NCBI GenBank assembly: GCA_965262455.1
Contig: CBDHFH010000008.1
Span: 310,001 to 374,000, forward strand
Length of the DNA: 64,000 nt
Direction: 5' to 3'
DNA from: UBA1858 sp965262455
GTDB lineage: Bacteria; Pseudomonadota; Gammaproteobacteria; UBA4575
In this document: positions 1 to 7,202 of the stretch, piece by piece
Layout of the letters: the number at the start of each line of letters is the position of its first letter
Numbering within the stretch: position 1 is the stretch's first letter
Notes under the pieces: model-generated
Seen by the model: only the letters and a program-made list of their open reading frames with translations
Told to the model about the DNA's origin: nothing
The model's database searches: none
Position numbers and translations under genes: made by a program

Positions 1-137
1 AGAGTGTTTCTGGCGTTAATTTAGATGAAGAAGCCGTGAATTTGACTAAATTTCAACAAGCTTACCAAGCGGCAGCACAAGTCATCTCTACCAGTGATGA
101 GTTATTCCAGACACTATTAAATGCGGTTGCGAGGTAA
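1..137 (+). CDS. flgK: Flagellar hook-associated protein FlgK, C-terminal end (partial)
   Basis: This is the last 44 codons of a gene that begins before the window. The peptide contains NLTKFQQAYQAAAQVIST and ends LLNAVAR. That is the conserved C-terminal coiled-coil signature of FlgK (HAP1), the first junction protein between hook and filament, which is exported by the flagellar type III apparatus. The TAA stop at 135-137 directly abuts the flgL start codon at 138, so the two are surely cotranscribed. The N-terminal part cannot be judged from this window. Confidence 0.9.
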   Translation, partial: SVSGVNLDEEAVNLTKFQQAYQAAAQVISTSDELFQTLLNAVAR

Positions 138-1340
138 ATGATGCGAATTTCAACTTCTTTTTACTTCCAACAAGCAGTGCAAGATATACAAGAGAATTTA
201 TCTCAAATCGCTGGTTATCAATCTCAAATTGGCTCAGGCAAGAAATTACTACGTCCTTCTGATGCGCCCACTGAAGCGGCACGATCCGTTGATTTGAATC
301 AAGCAATTTCAAGACTGGATCAATTTGAAAGAAATCGAGGATTTGCCAATCAACAATTAGGTTTGGTCGATGCGACACTCACTAGCGTCAATAATACTTT
401 ACAGAGAATTCGTGACTTAACCATACAAGCAAATACCAGCACGCAAACTGATGAAACACGCAGTATAATTCAAACTGAAATAAAACAGCGCTTAGAGGAA
501 ATACTCGATTACGCCAATACACGTGATGGCAACGGAGAGTTTTTATTTTCAGGTGGCAAAGGTAAGACAGAGCCATTTGTATTGACCTCCACGGGTGCTA
601 TTTATAATGGCGATCAATCTGCTCTGAATTTGCAAATCTCTTCCAATCGTGCCATAGATATCAATGAATCGGGTTATGAAGTATTTCAGCGAATTCGCAA
701 TGGCAATGGAGCCTTTGCAACTAATATTAATACAGCCAACACTGGTAATGGTTTAATTAGTGAAGGCAGTGTGACTGACAATGCCATATTTCAAGCGCAT
801 GATTTTAGAATTGTATTTACGTCAGCCACTACTTTCGATGTGATCAATGACACCACTGCAACGACCGTATTAGCTGTACAACCCTATATTGAAGGGACAT
901 CAATCAATTTTAGTGGTCTTGACGTCACGATATCAGGTGATCCTCAGACGGGAGATGAATTTAATGTCAGTGCCAGTCGTAATCAGGATATATTCCAGAC
1001 CATTACTAATTTAATCAATACACTTGGGATCTCACCTAATGATCAAGCACAAGAAGCTCAGTTACAACAAGGCCTACAGGTAGCATTAGGCGATATCGAT
1101 CAAGCGCTAGGTAATATCATTGAAATACGCACTTCAGTCGGCACACGTCAAAACTCTCTTGATTCTGCCGATACAGAATCATCGAGTGCAAAATTAGTCT
1201 TGCAACAAACGCTTTCTGAAGTGGAAGATGTTGATCTTGCTGAAGCAATTAGTAAGTTAACGTTTGAGATTAATACACTTGAGGCCGTACAAGCGACGTT
1301 CTCTCGCGTACAAAATCTAAATTTATTCAACTTTCTATAG
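138..1340 (+). CDS. flgL: Flagellar hook-associated protein FlgL (HAP3)
   Basis: A 400-residue protein of normal FlgL length. The N-terminal flagellin-like helix (MRISTSFYFQQAVQDIQENL, from the second Met) contains the GKKLLRPSDAPTEAARS signature. The C-terminal helix has VDLAEAISKLTFEINTLEAVQATFSRVQNLNLFNFL-type heptads. FlgL is the second hook-filament junction protein and assembles on FlgK before flagellin. The start is immediately after the flgK stop; a second ATG at 141 is an equally possible start. The central region is a variable D2-like insertion. A stem-loop with a T-tract follows at 1426-1451. Confidence 0.95.
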   Translation: MMRISTSFYFQQAVQDIQENLSQIAGYQSQIGSGKKLLRPSDAPTEAARSVDLNQAISRLDQFERNRGFANQQLGLVDATLTSVNNTLQRIRDLTIQANTSTQTDETRSIIQTEIKQRLEEILDYANTRDGNGEFLFSGGKGKTEPFVLTSTGAIYNGDQSALNLQISSNRAIDINESGYEVFQRIRNGNGAFATNINTANTGNGLISEGSVTDNAIFQAHDFRIVFTSATTFDVINDTTATTVLAVQPYIEGTSINFSGLDVTISGDPQTGDEFNVSASRNQDIFQTITNLINTLGISPNDQAQEAQLQQGLQVALGDIDQALGNIIEIRTSVGTRQNSLDSADTESSSAKLVLQQTLSEVEDVDLAEAISKLTFEINTLEAVQATFSRVQNLNLFNFL

Positions 1341-1425
1341 GCTTTATATAGCCCTCTGACCATTCATCATGCTTTTGTCTTCAATTGTCCAGATTGAGTT
1401 AAAGAATTAGCAGGTGATAAATTTT

Positions 1426-1451
1426 AAAAATGCATTTAAATAAGCATTTTT
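1426..1451 (+). terminator. Putative rho-independent terminator after flgL
   Basis: An 8-bp perfect stem (AAAAATGC / GCATTTTT) with a 10-nt loop, followed by an AT-rich tract. It lies between the flgL stop and the flagellin promoter. The stem is AT-rich, so termination may be partial. Confidence 0.45.
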
Positions 1452-1482
1452 AGTAAAAATTTTTCTTGTCAAGTTTTTTTCT

Positions 1483-1509
1483 TAAAGTTTTTATTTAACT
1501 TGCCGATAC
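1483..1509 (+). promoter_or_regulatory. Sigma28 (FliA) promoter of the flagellin gene
   Basis: TAAAGTTT at 1483-1490, an 11-nt spacer, then GCCGATAC at 1502-1509. This matches the FliA consensus TAAAGTTT-N11-GCCGATAA at all but the last base. Transcription would start near 1516, giving a leader of about 85 nt before the flagellin start at 1602. FliA itself is encoded at 27150-27881. Confidence 0.92.
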
Positions 1510-1537
1510 GTTGCTCAATGGCAAAGCGGCAGCAGGC

Positions 1538-1559
1538 AAGCTCCGCAGAGTCGGAGCTT
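1538..1559 (+). promoter_or_regulatory. Stem-loop in the flagellin 5' leader
   Basis: AAGCTCCG (1538-1545) and CGGAGCTT (1552-1559) form a perfect 8-bp stem with a CAGAGT loop. Two further T residues follow. It lies between the sigma28 promoter and the ribosome binding site, so it should be in the mRNA leader. It could stabilise the mRNA or act as an attenuator; neither role can be settled by reading. Confidence 0.6.
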
Positions 1560-1601
1560 TTCCTTGAATGGGAAGAAACTTTACTTAAAGGAGTTGGTAA
1601 G

Positions 1602-2945
1602 ATGCCACAGATTATTAACACAAACTTGTTCTCGTTGAATGCTCAACGAAACTTAAATGAAACGCAAAATGCATTAGGTACATCATTACAGCGTCTATCT
1701 TCAGGCCTTCGTATTAATAGTGCGAAAGATGATGCTGCGGGTCTTGCGATTGCAGAACGTTTTAGTTCTCAGATTCGTGGACTTAATCAAGCAATTCGAA
1801 ATGCTAATGATGGTATTTCTTTTGCTCAGACTGCTGAAGGTGGTTTAAGTACTGCAACATCTGCGTTACAACGTATTCGCGAGCTGTCAGTACAGTCCGC
1901 AAACGATACTAACACCGCCTCAGATCGTGAAGCGATTAATAATGAGGTTTCACAGTTGATTGCGGAAGTGCGAAGAATTGCAAATTCAACACAGTTTAAT
2001 GGTCAAAATGTTCTTGATGGATCAGCGAGTTCGTTAACATTCCAGGTTGGTGCCAATCAAAACCAGACAATTACTGTTGACGGTGTAGATGCTCGTGCAG
2101 AAATACTCGGTGCGACTATATCTGAATCAGGTTCATTTGATACAACAACATTTGATGCGTTAAATGCAATTACTATTCAAGGTGTGGCAATTGATACAGG
2201 AGCTCTAGACACATTTGCTAACGGTGCAACTGTTGCAGGCGTAGTGAGTGCCATTAATGCCATCTCAGCAGATACAGGCGTAGAAGCTTCTCAGGCAACT
2301 ACTGTTGCAACAGAGGTATTAACTATTACTGCATCGACTGACGTAGTCATTAATGGTGTAACTGTGAATACGGGTGCAAACCAAACTGCCACAGTTGATA
2401 ATATCAATGCAGTATCATCTAACACTGGTGTGACTGCAACTGCATCGGGTGCTGGTGTTATTCTAAGTAATACTGATGGTAGTGACATTGTATTGACTGG
2501 CACAGGTCTTGGTGGTGCAGATACATATCAAGCAGGAATTGTACTGGCGGGTGATGTTGGTACTACATTTACAATTGGCGGTACAGTAGCAGCAGTAGCA
2601 GGTAATGCAATTGGTGCTGGTGCGACTGATAATGCCTTAACAAGTACATCTGTATTAACTCAAGCGGGCGCAACTACTGCATTATTGACACTTGATTTTG
2701 CATTAAGTCAAGTCAACACGCTTCGCTCAGAGTTAGGTGCGGTACAAACACGATTTGAATCAACTATATCAAATCTTCAAATTACTGCTGAAAACCTAAC
2801 AGCTGCACGTTCTCGTATACAAGATGCAGACTTTGCAGCAGAGACAGCTGAGTTGACTCGTGGACAGATCTTGCAACAGGCAGGTCTTTCAATTGTGGCT
2901 CAGGCTAACTCATTACCTCAGTCAGTATTATCGCTATTACAGTAA
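1602..2945 (+). CDS. fliC: Flagellin (filament subunit)
   Basis: A 447-residue flagellin. The N-terminal D0/D1 region (MPQIINTNLFSLNAQRNL..., SSGLRINSAKDDAAGLAIAE) and the C-terminal D0/D1 region (FESTISNLQITAENLTAARS, ending LPQSVLSLLQ) are canonical. The central region is Ala/Thr/Gly-rich. It carries two repeats like the flagellin hook IN motif, around INGVAI...INAISADTGVEA-type and VVINGVTV...INAVSSNTGVTA segments. The start at 1602 is chosen because AAAGGAG lies 8 nt upstream and because an upstream in-frame start at 1500 would fall inside the sigma28 promoter. It is monocistronic: its own promoter lies upstream and a stem-loop downstream. Confidence 0.95.
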   Translation: MPQIINTNLFSLNAQRNLNETQNALGTSLQRLSSGLRINSAKDDAAGLAIAERFSSQIRGLNQAIRNANDGISFAQTAEGGLSTATSALQRIRELSVQSANDTNTASDREAINNEVSQLIAEVRRIANSTQFNGQNVLDGSASSLTFQVGANQNQTITVDGVDARAEILGATISESGSFDTTTFDALNAITIQGVAIDTGALDTFANGATVAGVVSAINAISADTGVEASQATTVATEVLTITASTDVVINGVTVNTGANQTATVDNINAVSSNTGVTATASGAGVILSNTDGSDIVLTGTGLGGADTYQAGIVLAGDVGTTFTIGGTVAAVAGNAIGAGATDNALTSTSVLTQAGATTALLTLDFALSQVNTLRSELGAVQTRFESTISNLQITAENLTAARSRIQDADFAAETAELTRGQILQQAGLSIVAQANSLPQSVLSLLQ

Positions 2946-2963
2946 TAATACAAGTGTAAAAAA

Positions 2964-2991
2964 TGTGCTCGGTCTAAATTAGCCGAGCACA
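2964..2991 (+). terminator. Stem-loop after flagellin (terminator or attenuator)
   Basis: TGTGCTCGG (2964-2972) pairs perfectly with CCGAGCACA (2983-2991) across a 10-nt loop. Only a short CTTT follows, so termination may be incomplete and allow some read-through into flaG. Confidence 0.6.
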
Positions 2992-3024
2992 CTTTAAAAA
3001 GATTTATAGATGAGGTAACAAACG

Positions 3025-3408
3025 ATGACGACTGATGTGACAAGCTTAACCGGCATAGCACGAGTACAGTCTAACTCGGCATTTGATCGAGTGCCCAATA
3101 ATGTGGTGCCGATTAATAACGATATTCCGCAGAAGCCTCCTCTTCAGCAACAAGAAAAGCAGCCTAACAGGCAAGATATTGAGAAAGCAGCAAGCAAAGT
3201 AAATAACTTTGTTAGCCAAATCGATCGCAACATTGAGTTTTCTGTTGATGAGGCAAGTGGCAGAGTGATCATCACAGTACGTGAACCTGAATCCGGCAAA
3301 ATTATCCGGCAAATTCCACCTGAAGAGCTACTGGTAATTGCAAAGTTAGTCAGTGAGAACTTCTCAAACTCTGTTCCTTCGGGAATCTTGCTCGCTGATG
3401 AGGGATAA
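3025..3408 (+). CDS. flaG: FlaG family flagellar protein
   Basis: A 127-residue protein. The N-terminal third is Pro/Gln/Asn-rich and probably disordered. The C-terminal half has the FlaG domain pattern: NFVSQIDRNIEFSVDEASGR followed by VREPESGKIIRQIPPEELL. FlaG proteins sit between flagellin and fliD in Pseudomonas and Vibrio polar flagellar loci and affect filament length. The position here is the same. It starts at ATG 3025 with GAGG upstream and precedes fliD by 64 nt, which contain a sigma54-like element. Confidence 0.9.
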   Translation: MTTDVTSLTGIARVQSNSAFDRVPNNVVPINNDIPQKPPLQQQEKQPNRQDIEKAASKVNNFVSQIDRNIEFSVDEASGRVIITVREPESGKIIRQIPPEELLVIAKLVSENFSNSVPSGILLADEG

Positions 3409-3415
3409 ATAACTT

Positions 3416-3431
3416 CGGCATCATCTTTGCA
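3416..3431 (+). promoter_or_regulatory. Candidate sigma54 promoter upstream of fliD
   Basis: CGGCAT-CATCT-TTGCA has the invariant GG and GC at the 10-nt spacing of -24/-12 promoters (consensus TGGCAC-N5-TTGCA). It is in the flaG-fliD gap, 41 nt before the fliD start. fliD is sigma54-dependent in Pseudomonas. Confidence 0.6.
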
Positions 3432-3472
3432 AGGTTTTATCGAATCGTATTATTTCTTAATAAAGGAAACAC

Positions 3473-4825
3473 ATGGCAGGTTCGATCACTTCGTTAGGCG
3501 TAGGTTCTGGACTCGATCTTGAATCTCTTGTGCAAAATTTGGTAGCCGCTGAATCTCGGCCAATTCAGTTATTAGAATCTAGAAAAGCAAATATCGACTT
3601 AAAGATTAGTGGCTTTGGCGCTGTCCAGAGTGCCTTATCAGAATTTCAAACAGCAGTGAATGCGCTCAATAATTCTGATGCATTTCGAGGTGTTAGTGCT
3701 GCTTCAAGTGATGATGGCGTCAGCACCGCATCGGCACTGCAGTCAGCTGTCACAGGATCAAATGTCGTTCAGGTCACGCAGCTGGCACAAAATAATAAAT
3801 TAGGCTCGCAAAGTTTCACTGATGAGAGTGAAGTGATTGGGACCGGGCAACTATCTTTTACCGTGGGTAGTGAATCATTTACGCTCGATATCACAACAGA
3901 AAATAATACCCTGGCACAAATCAGAGATGCTATTAACACTGATCCCAATAACGCCAGTGTGCAGGCAAGTATTATTAATGTAGATGAAGGGAGTAAATTA
4001 ATAATAACGGCAAACCAATCTGGTTTGACAAATCAGATTAATTTTACTGTAACAGATGATGATGCTAATGATGTTGATGACGCAGGATTATCCCAGCTTG
4101 TTTTTTCTATACAAGAATTAGATGCTGCGCAAAACGCAACGTTGTTAGTGGATGGATTTGCTGTTACCCGTAGCAGTAATGAAATTGATGATGTTATCCA
4201 AGGCGTGAACCTGTCACTCAGTAGTGTTGGAACAACAACCGTGACAGTGTCAGAAAACTTAGCGGTGGCGAAAACAACAATTGAGACATTAGTGACGGCA
4301 TACAATAGTCTATCAGCTGCCTTAGCAGTACAAAGAGGCAGTACCTTATCGGGTGAAAATACTATTCTTAATATCGAGTCACGTGTCAGAGAACTGTTTT
4401 CTGCGCGCTATAACGACAGCGGTGATAACGTCAACTATCTTTTTCAACTAGGCTTGAGTTTTGATCGTGATGGTGTACTTAGCTTTGATGGTGAAAAATA
4501 CGATGAACAGATAGGCAATAATATCTCTGAAATTCAATCTTTATTCACAAATGCCGATACAGGATTTATCACGTCGCTGGAAACAGTGATAAATAGCTAC
4601 CTTGATAGTGACGGGATTATAAGTAACAGAACTGAAGGGCTTAATACTGAGAAAACAAGTATTGATGAAGATATTGAGCGACTTGAGCTGCGTCTTGAAA
4701 GCACTGAAGCCAGATTGCGAGCCAGGTTTGCATCATTAGATTCTCTGGTTAGCCAATTGAACTCAACTAGTTCATTTTTAACTCAACAGTTGGCAAATTT
4801 GCCGACACTAAATCAATCTAGATAA
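3473..4825 (+). CDS. fliD: Flagellar filament cap protein FliD (HAP2)
   Basis: A 450-residue FliD of typical length. The N-terminal FliD_N domain begins AGSITSLGVGSGLDLESLVQNLV. The C-terminal FliD_C domain has the coiled coil LNTEKTSIDEDIERLELRLE, then RFASLDSLVSQLNSTSSFLTQQL. It forms the cap that folds flagellin at the filament tip. AAAGGA precedes the start. It is followed by fliS after 14 nt, giving a fliD-fliS-fliT unit probably driven by the sigma54 element at 3416. Confidence 0.95.
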   Translation: MAGSITSLGVGSGLDLESLVQNLVAAESRPIQLLESRKANIDLKISGFGAVQSALSEFQTAVNALNNSDAFRGVSAASSDDGVSTASALQSAVTGSNVVQVTQLAQNNKLGSQSFTDESEVIGTGQLSFTVGSESFTLDITTENNTLAQIRDAINTDPNNASVQASIINVDEGSKLIITANQSGLTNQINFTVTDDDANDVDDAGLSQLVFSIQELDAAQNATLLVDGFAVTRSSNEIDDVIQGVNLSLSSVGTTTVTVSENLAVAKTTIETLVTAYNSLSAALAVQRGSTLSGENTILNIESRVRELFSARYNDSGDNVNYLFQLGLSFDRDGVLSFDGEKYDEQIGNNISEIQSLFTNADTGFITSLETVINSYLDSDGIISNRTEGLNTEKTSIDEDIERLELRLESTEARLRARFASLDSLVSQLNSTSSFLTQQLANLPTLNQSR

Positions 4826-4839
4826 AAGGTAAACGCATT

Positions 4840-5241
4840 ATGTCATCAGGGTTATCAAATCACGCATTAGCGAGTTATCAAGAAATGGGTGCTTATGGAC
4901 AAGTCGAACAGGCTAATGGCCACGAATTGATTAAACTATTACTGGAAACATTGGCCGTGCGTATTAACGAGGCAAAATCATGTCTGCAGCAAGGTGATAT
5001 CAGTCAGAAGATCACGCGTTTGACGAAAGCATTAAATATTCTTGATGGCTTGCGAATGTCATTAAATATTGAAGAGGGAGGCGAAATAGCAGCGAATCTT
5101 GATGACTTGTATGACTACATGCAGCGCCAGTTAGTGCAAGCGAATGCTCACAATGATATCGCGATATTAGATGAAGTAAAAAGCCTGGTTGAAGAAATCA
5201 CTAGCGCGTGGGTAATGATTCCAGTGGAACTGAGAAAATAG
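4840..5241 (+). CDS. fliS: Flagellin export chaperone FliS
   Basis: A 133-residue, mostly helical protein of FliS length. Conserved elements are HALASYQEMGAYGQVEQANGHELIKLLLETL near the N-terminus and LDDLYDYMQRQLVQANAHND in the C-terminal half. It binds the flagellin C-terminus in the cytoplasm, prevents premature polymerisation and delivers flagellin to FlhA. It lies directly downstream of fliD and 9 nt upstream of a FliT-like gene. Confidence 0.93.
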   Translation: MSSGLSNHALASYQEMGAYGQVEQANGHELIKLLLETLAVRINEAKSCLQQGDISQKITRLTKALNILDGLRMSLNIEEGGEIAANLDDLYDYMQRQLVQANAHNDIAILDEVKSLVEEITSAWVMIPVELRK

Positions 5242-5250
5242 AATTTAACT

Positions 5251-5592
5251 ATGAGTCAAATTGAGCACGAACTTCAACATCAAATTTCACATGCCATCGA
5301 TGCCAGTGAAAATATCATCGCATGCTTGCATACCGGTGATTTTGAAGGAGCGAAAAAATACGATTCAGAACGAGCGAGCTTTATTCGTACATTGTCAAAG
5401 TGTCGCAATATAGATGCCGCCATGCCTTTACTAGCAGATGATTTGCAAACACTCGCACAACTAAATGAGTCCATCATAGTGTTGAGTCGCTTTTTACGCG
5501 ACGAAGTTTTGACGGATATTCGTACGATTCACTTAAATAGGGCAAGTCACGGCGAATATATTGAAAATCAGAATATTCCAGTCGATAAGTAA
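5251..5592 (+). CDS. fliT: FliT-like flagellar chaperone
   Basis: A 113-residue, predominantly helical protein immediately after fliS. Its size, position and amphipathic helical pattern (LSKCRNIDAAMPLLADDLQT, LNESIIVLSRFLRDEVLTD) suggest a FliT or FleP-type chaperone, which in enterics holds FliD. FliT homologues diverge strongly, so the call rests mainly on context. No strong Shine-Dalgarno sequence is seen, so translational coupling to fliS is likely. Confidence 0.6.
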   Translation: MSQIEHELQHQISHAIDASENIIACLHTGDFEGAKKYDSERASFIRTLSKCRNIDAAMPLLADDLQTLAQLNESIIVLSRFLRDEVLTDIRTIHLNRASHGEYIENQNIPVDK

Positions 5593-5920
5593 ATATTTTA
5601 ATTAATGTCCACATAAATAATTTATCTAACTGAGTGAGGGCAATGATGTCAAAGTTGTTGTGTATGGAAATAGATATCTCTGCTCTATGTTTTTGAAATT
5701 AAAGACAAATAACTAAACAAACGCTAATATTTGTTATTTGTTAACTTTCTAGCACCTATACACCAGATTTACAATGAAATTTTACAATTAAACACTGGTA
5801 CAATTGCAAAATTAAGCATATTATTTCACGACATTAAATTGCCACAAGGTGACATAAAAACATAATTACAATAATAAAAAACAATTTTCAGCGTGTAACT
5901 GAATTGAAGGGAGATTCAAC
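5593..5920. other. Intergenic region upstream of fleQ
   Basis: 328 bp of AT-rich sequence with no convincing gene. It must hold the promoter of the fleQ-type gene at 5921. I see no sigma54 or sigma28 element and no clear -35/-10 pair. GAAGGGAG just before the fleQ start is a good ribosome binding site. Confidence 0.6.
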
Positions 5921-7045
5921 ATGCGGAGTTTAATCAAAGATGATGAGTCACAAGATAACTCTATCACGACCAAAGAAGCCGTCGCTGCAAGAAGACGACG
6001 AGGTAAGTCATTTCTAGATGGTCATAGCCATGCAATCCAGAATGTCTGTAAGCTAGTTGAGCATGTCGCTGCCACCACAGCGAATGTTTTAATCCTTGGT
6101 GAATCGGGTACGGGAAAAGAATTAGTCGCACGTGCAGTTCACTCATTTTCAAATCGAGCAAAGAATCCTTTTGTGCCAGTTAACTGTGCAGCAATTCCTG
6201 CAGAACTCCTTGAGAGCGAGTTATTTGGCCATGAAAAAGGTGCATTCACTGGCGCAATTACCACTCATAAAGGGCGTTTCGAACTCGCTCAAAACGGCAC
6301 AATTTTTCTAGATGAAATCGGAGATATGGACCTGCAAATGCAGGCCAAACTATTGCGGGTATTACAAGAAAGAGTGTTTGAGAGAGTGGGGGGAACCAAG
6401 CCGATACAGGCTGATGTACGTATTGTAGCTGCGACACACCGAAATTTAGAAGAAATGGTCGCACAAGGTGAGTTCCGTGAAGACCTATTTTATCGTCTTA
6501 ATGTCTTCCCCATCGACATGCCGCCATTGCGTCGACGCGTTGAAGATATCCCGTCTTTGATTTGCGCTATTACAGATCGTTTGAAACGTGATAACGGCAC
6601 CAATTTTTCTTTGACTAATGATGCGGTGAAAATATTGGCCAATTATCCGTGGCCAGGCAATGTAAGAGAATTGTCTAACTTAATTGAAAGACTAAGTATT
6701 CTTTATCCTAATAGCGCAATCGATTCCCTGCAGTTGCCAGAAAAATTACGCAATAAAGCTTCCCTGAGTTCATCGTCTGATCACAATCAGGAGTCTGAAA
6801 TAGACTCTATCGAACAAGTTGTTGAGCCCTTTGCAGTTGAAGAACCGACACAAGCTATTCATGCCTATGGTCATTTGCCAGAATCAGGTTTCGATCTGAA
6901 AAGTTATATTGGTGACTTGGAAGTTCATTATATACGTGAAGCATTAGAGGCATCGGATGGTGTTGTCGCGCAGGCAGCAAAACTGCTGGGATTACGTCGC
7001 ACAACCCTGGTAGAAAAGCTGCGTAAATATGGAATTCAACGTTAA
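5921..7045 (+). CDS. fleQ: FleQ/FlrA-type sigma54 flagellar master activator lacking the N-terminal domain
   Basis: A 374-residue enhancer-binding protein. The AAA+ domain starts near residue 32, with Walker A GESGTGKE (60-67), GAFTGA (107-112) for sigma54 contact, and FLDEIGDM as Walker B. A Fis-type helix-turn-helix closes the protein (VVAQAAKLLGLRRTTLVEKL). The AAA+ and C-terminal sequences follow Pseudomonas FleQ closely. FleQ is about 490 residues and has an N-terminal FleQ domain of roughly 130 residues, which is missing here. An in-frame TGA at 5900 excludes a longer start. The linker before the AAA+ domain reads RRRRGKSFLDG and does not show the LFRS c-di-GMP motif. It lies alone between fliT and fleSR. 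Confidence 0.88.
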   Translation: MRSLIKDDESQDNSITTKEAVAARRRRGKSFLDGHSHAIQNVCKLVEHVAATTANVLILGESGTGKELVARAVHSFSNRAKNPFVPVNCAAIPAELLESELFGHEKGAFTGAITTHKGRFELAQNGTIFLDEIGDMDLQMQAKLLRVLQERVFERVGGTKPIQADVRIVAATHRNLEEMVAQGEFREDLFYRLNVFPIDMPPLRRRVEDIPSLICAITDRLKRDNGTNFSLTNDAVKILANYPWPGNVRELSNLIERLSILYPNSAIDSLQLPEKLRNKASLSSSSDHNQESEIDSIEQVVEPFAVEEPTQAIHAYGHLPESGFDLKSYIGDLEVHYIREALEASDGVVAQAAKLLGLRRTTLVEKLRKYGIQR

Positions 7046-7060
7046 TAGTGACGAAAAATT

Positions 7061-7070
7061 GTCAATAAAT
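7061..7070 (+). promoter_or_regulatory. Possible FleQ-box half upstream of fleS
   Basis: GTCAATAAAT equals the first ten positions of the FleQ box as I recall it (GTCAATAAATTGAC); the second arm is not conserved. It lies 47 bp upstream of a sigma54 -24 element, a reasonable enhancer position. Confidence 0.35.
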
Positions 7071-7116
7071 CTCTGCATCGTTACTAAGTAGTTATTTTTT
7101 CTAGATAAAGTTTATT

Positions 7117-7132
7117 AGGCACGTTGTTTGCA
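7117..7132 (+). promoter_or_regulatory. Sigma54 promoter of fleSR
   Basis: AGGCAC-GTTGT-TTGCA matches the -24/-12 consensus TGGCAC-N5-TTGCA except for the first base. It is 70 nt upstream of the fleS start and should drive fleS, fleR and, through tight spacing, fliEFGHIJ. Confidence 0.8.
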
Positions 7133-7202
7133 CATAGTTAATTAACTGGCAGTCACTCTGCTGAATTAATTAATGTTGTTTGTAAACAAAAGGGCGTGCT
7201 GT

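Noticed and set aside
1500..1601. In-frame extension of the flagellin gene to an upstream start
   Set aside because: It would translate the sigma28 promoter and the leader hairpin. AAAGGAG before ATG 1602 and the conserved flagellin N-terminus MPQIINTN decide the start.
5644..5697. 17-codon peptide frame with GAGG upstream in the fleQ leader region
   Set aside because: Too short and without codon pattern or regulatory structure to support a leader peptide.
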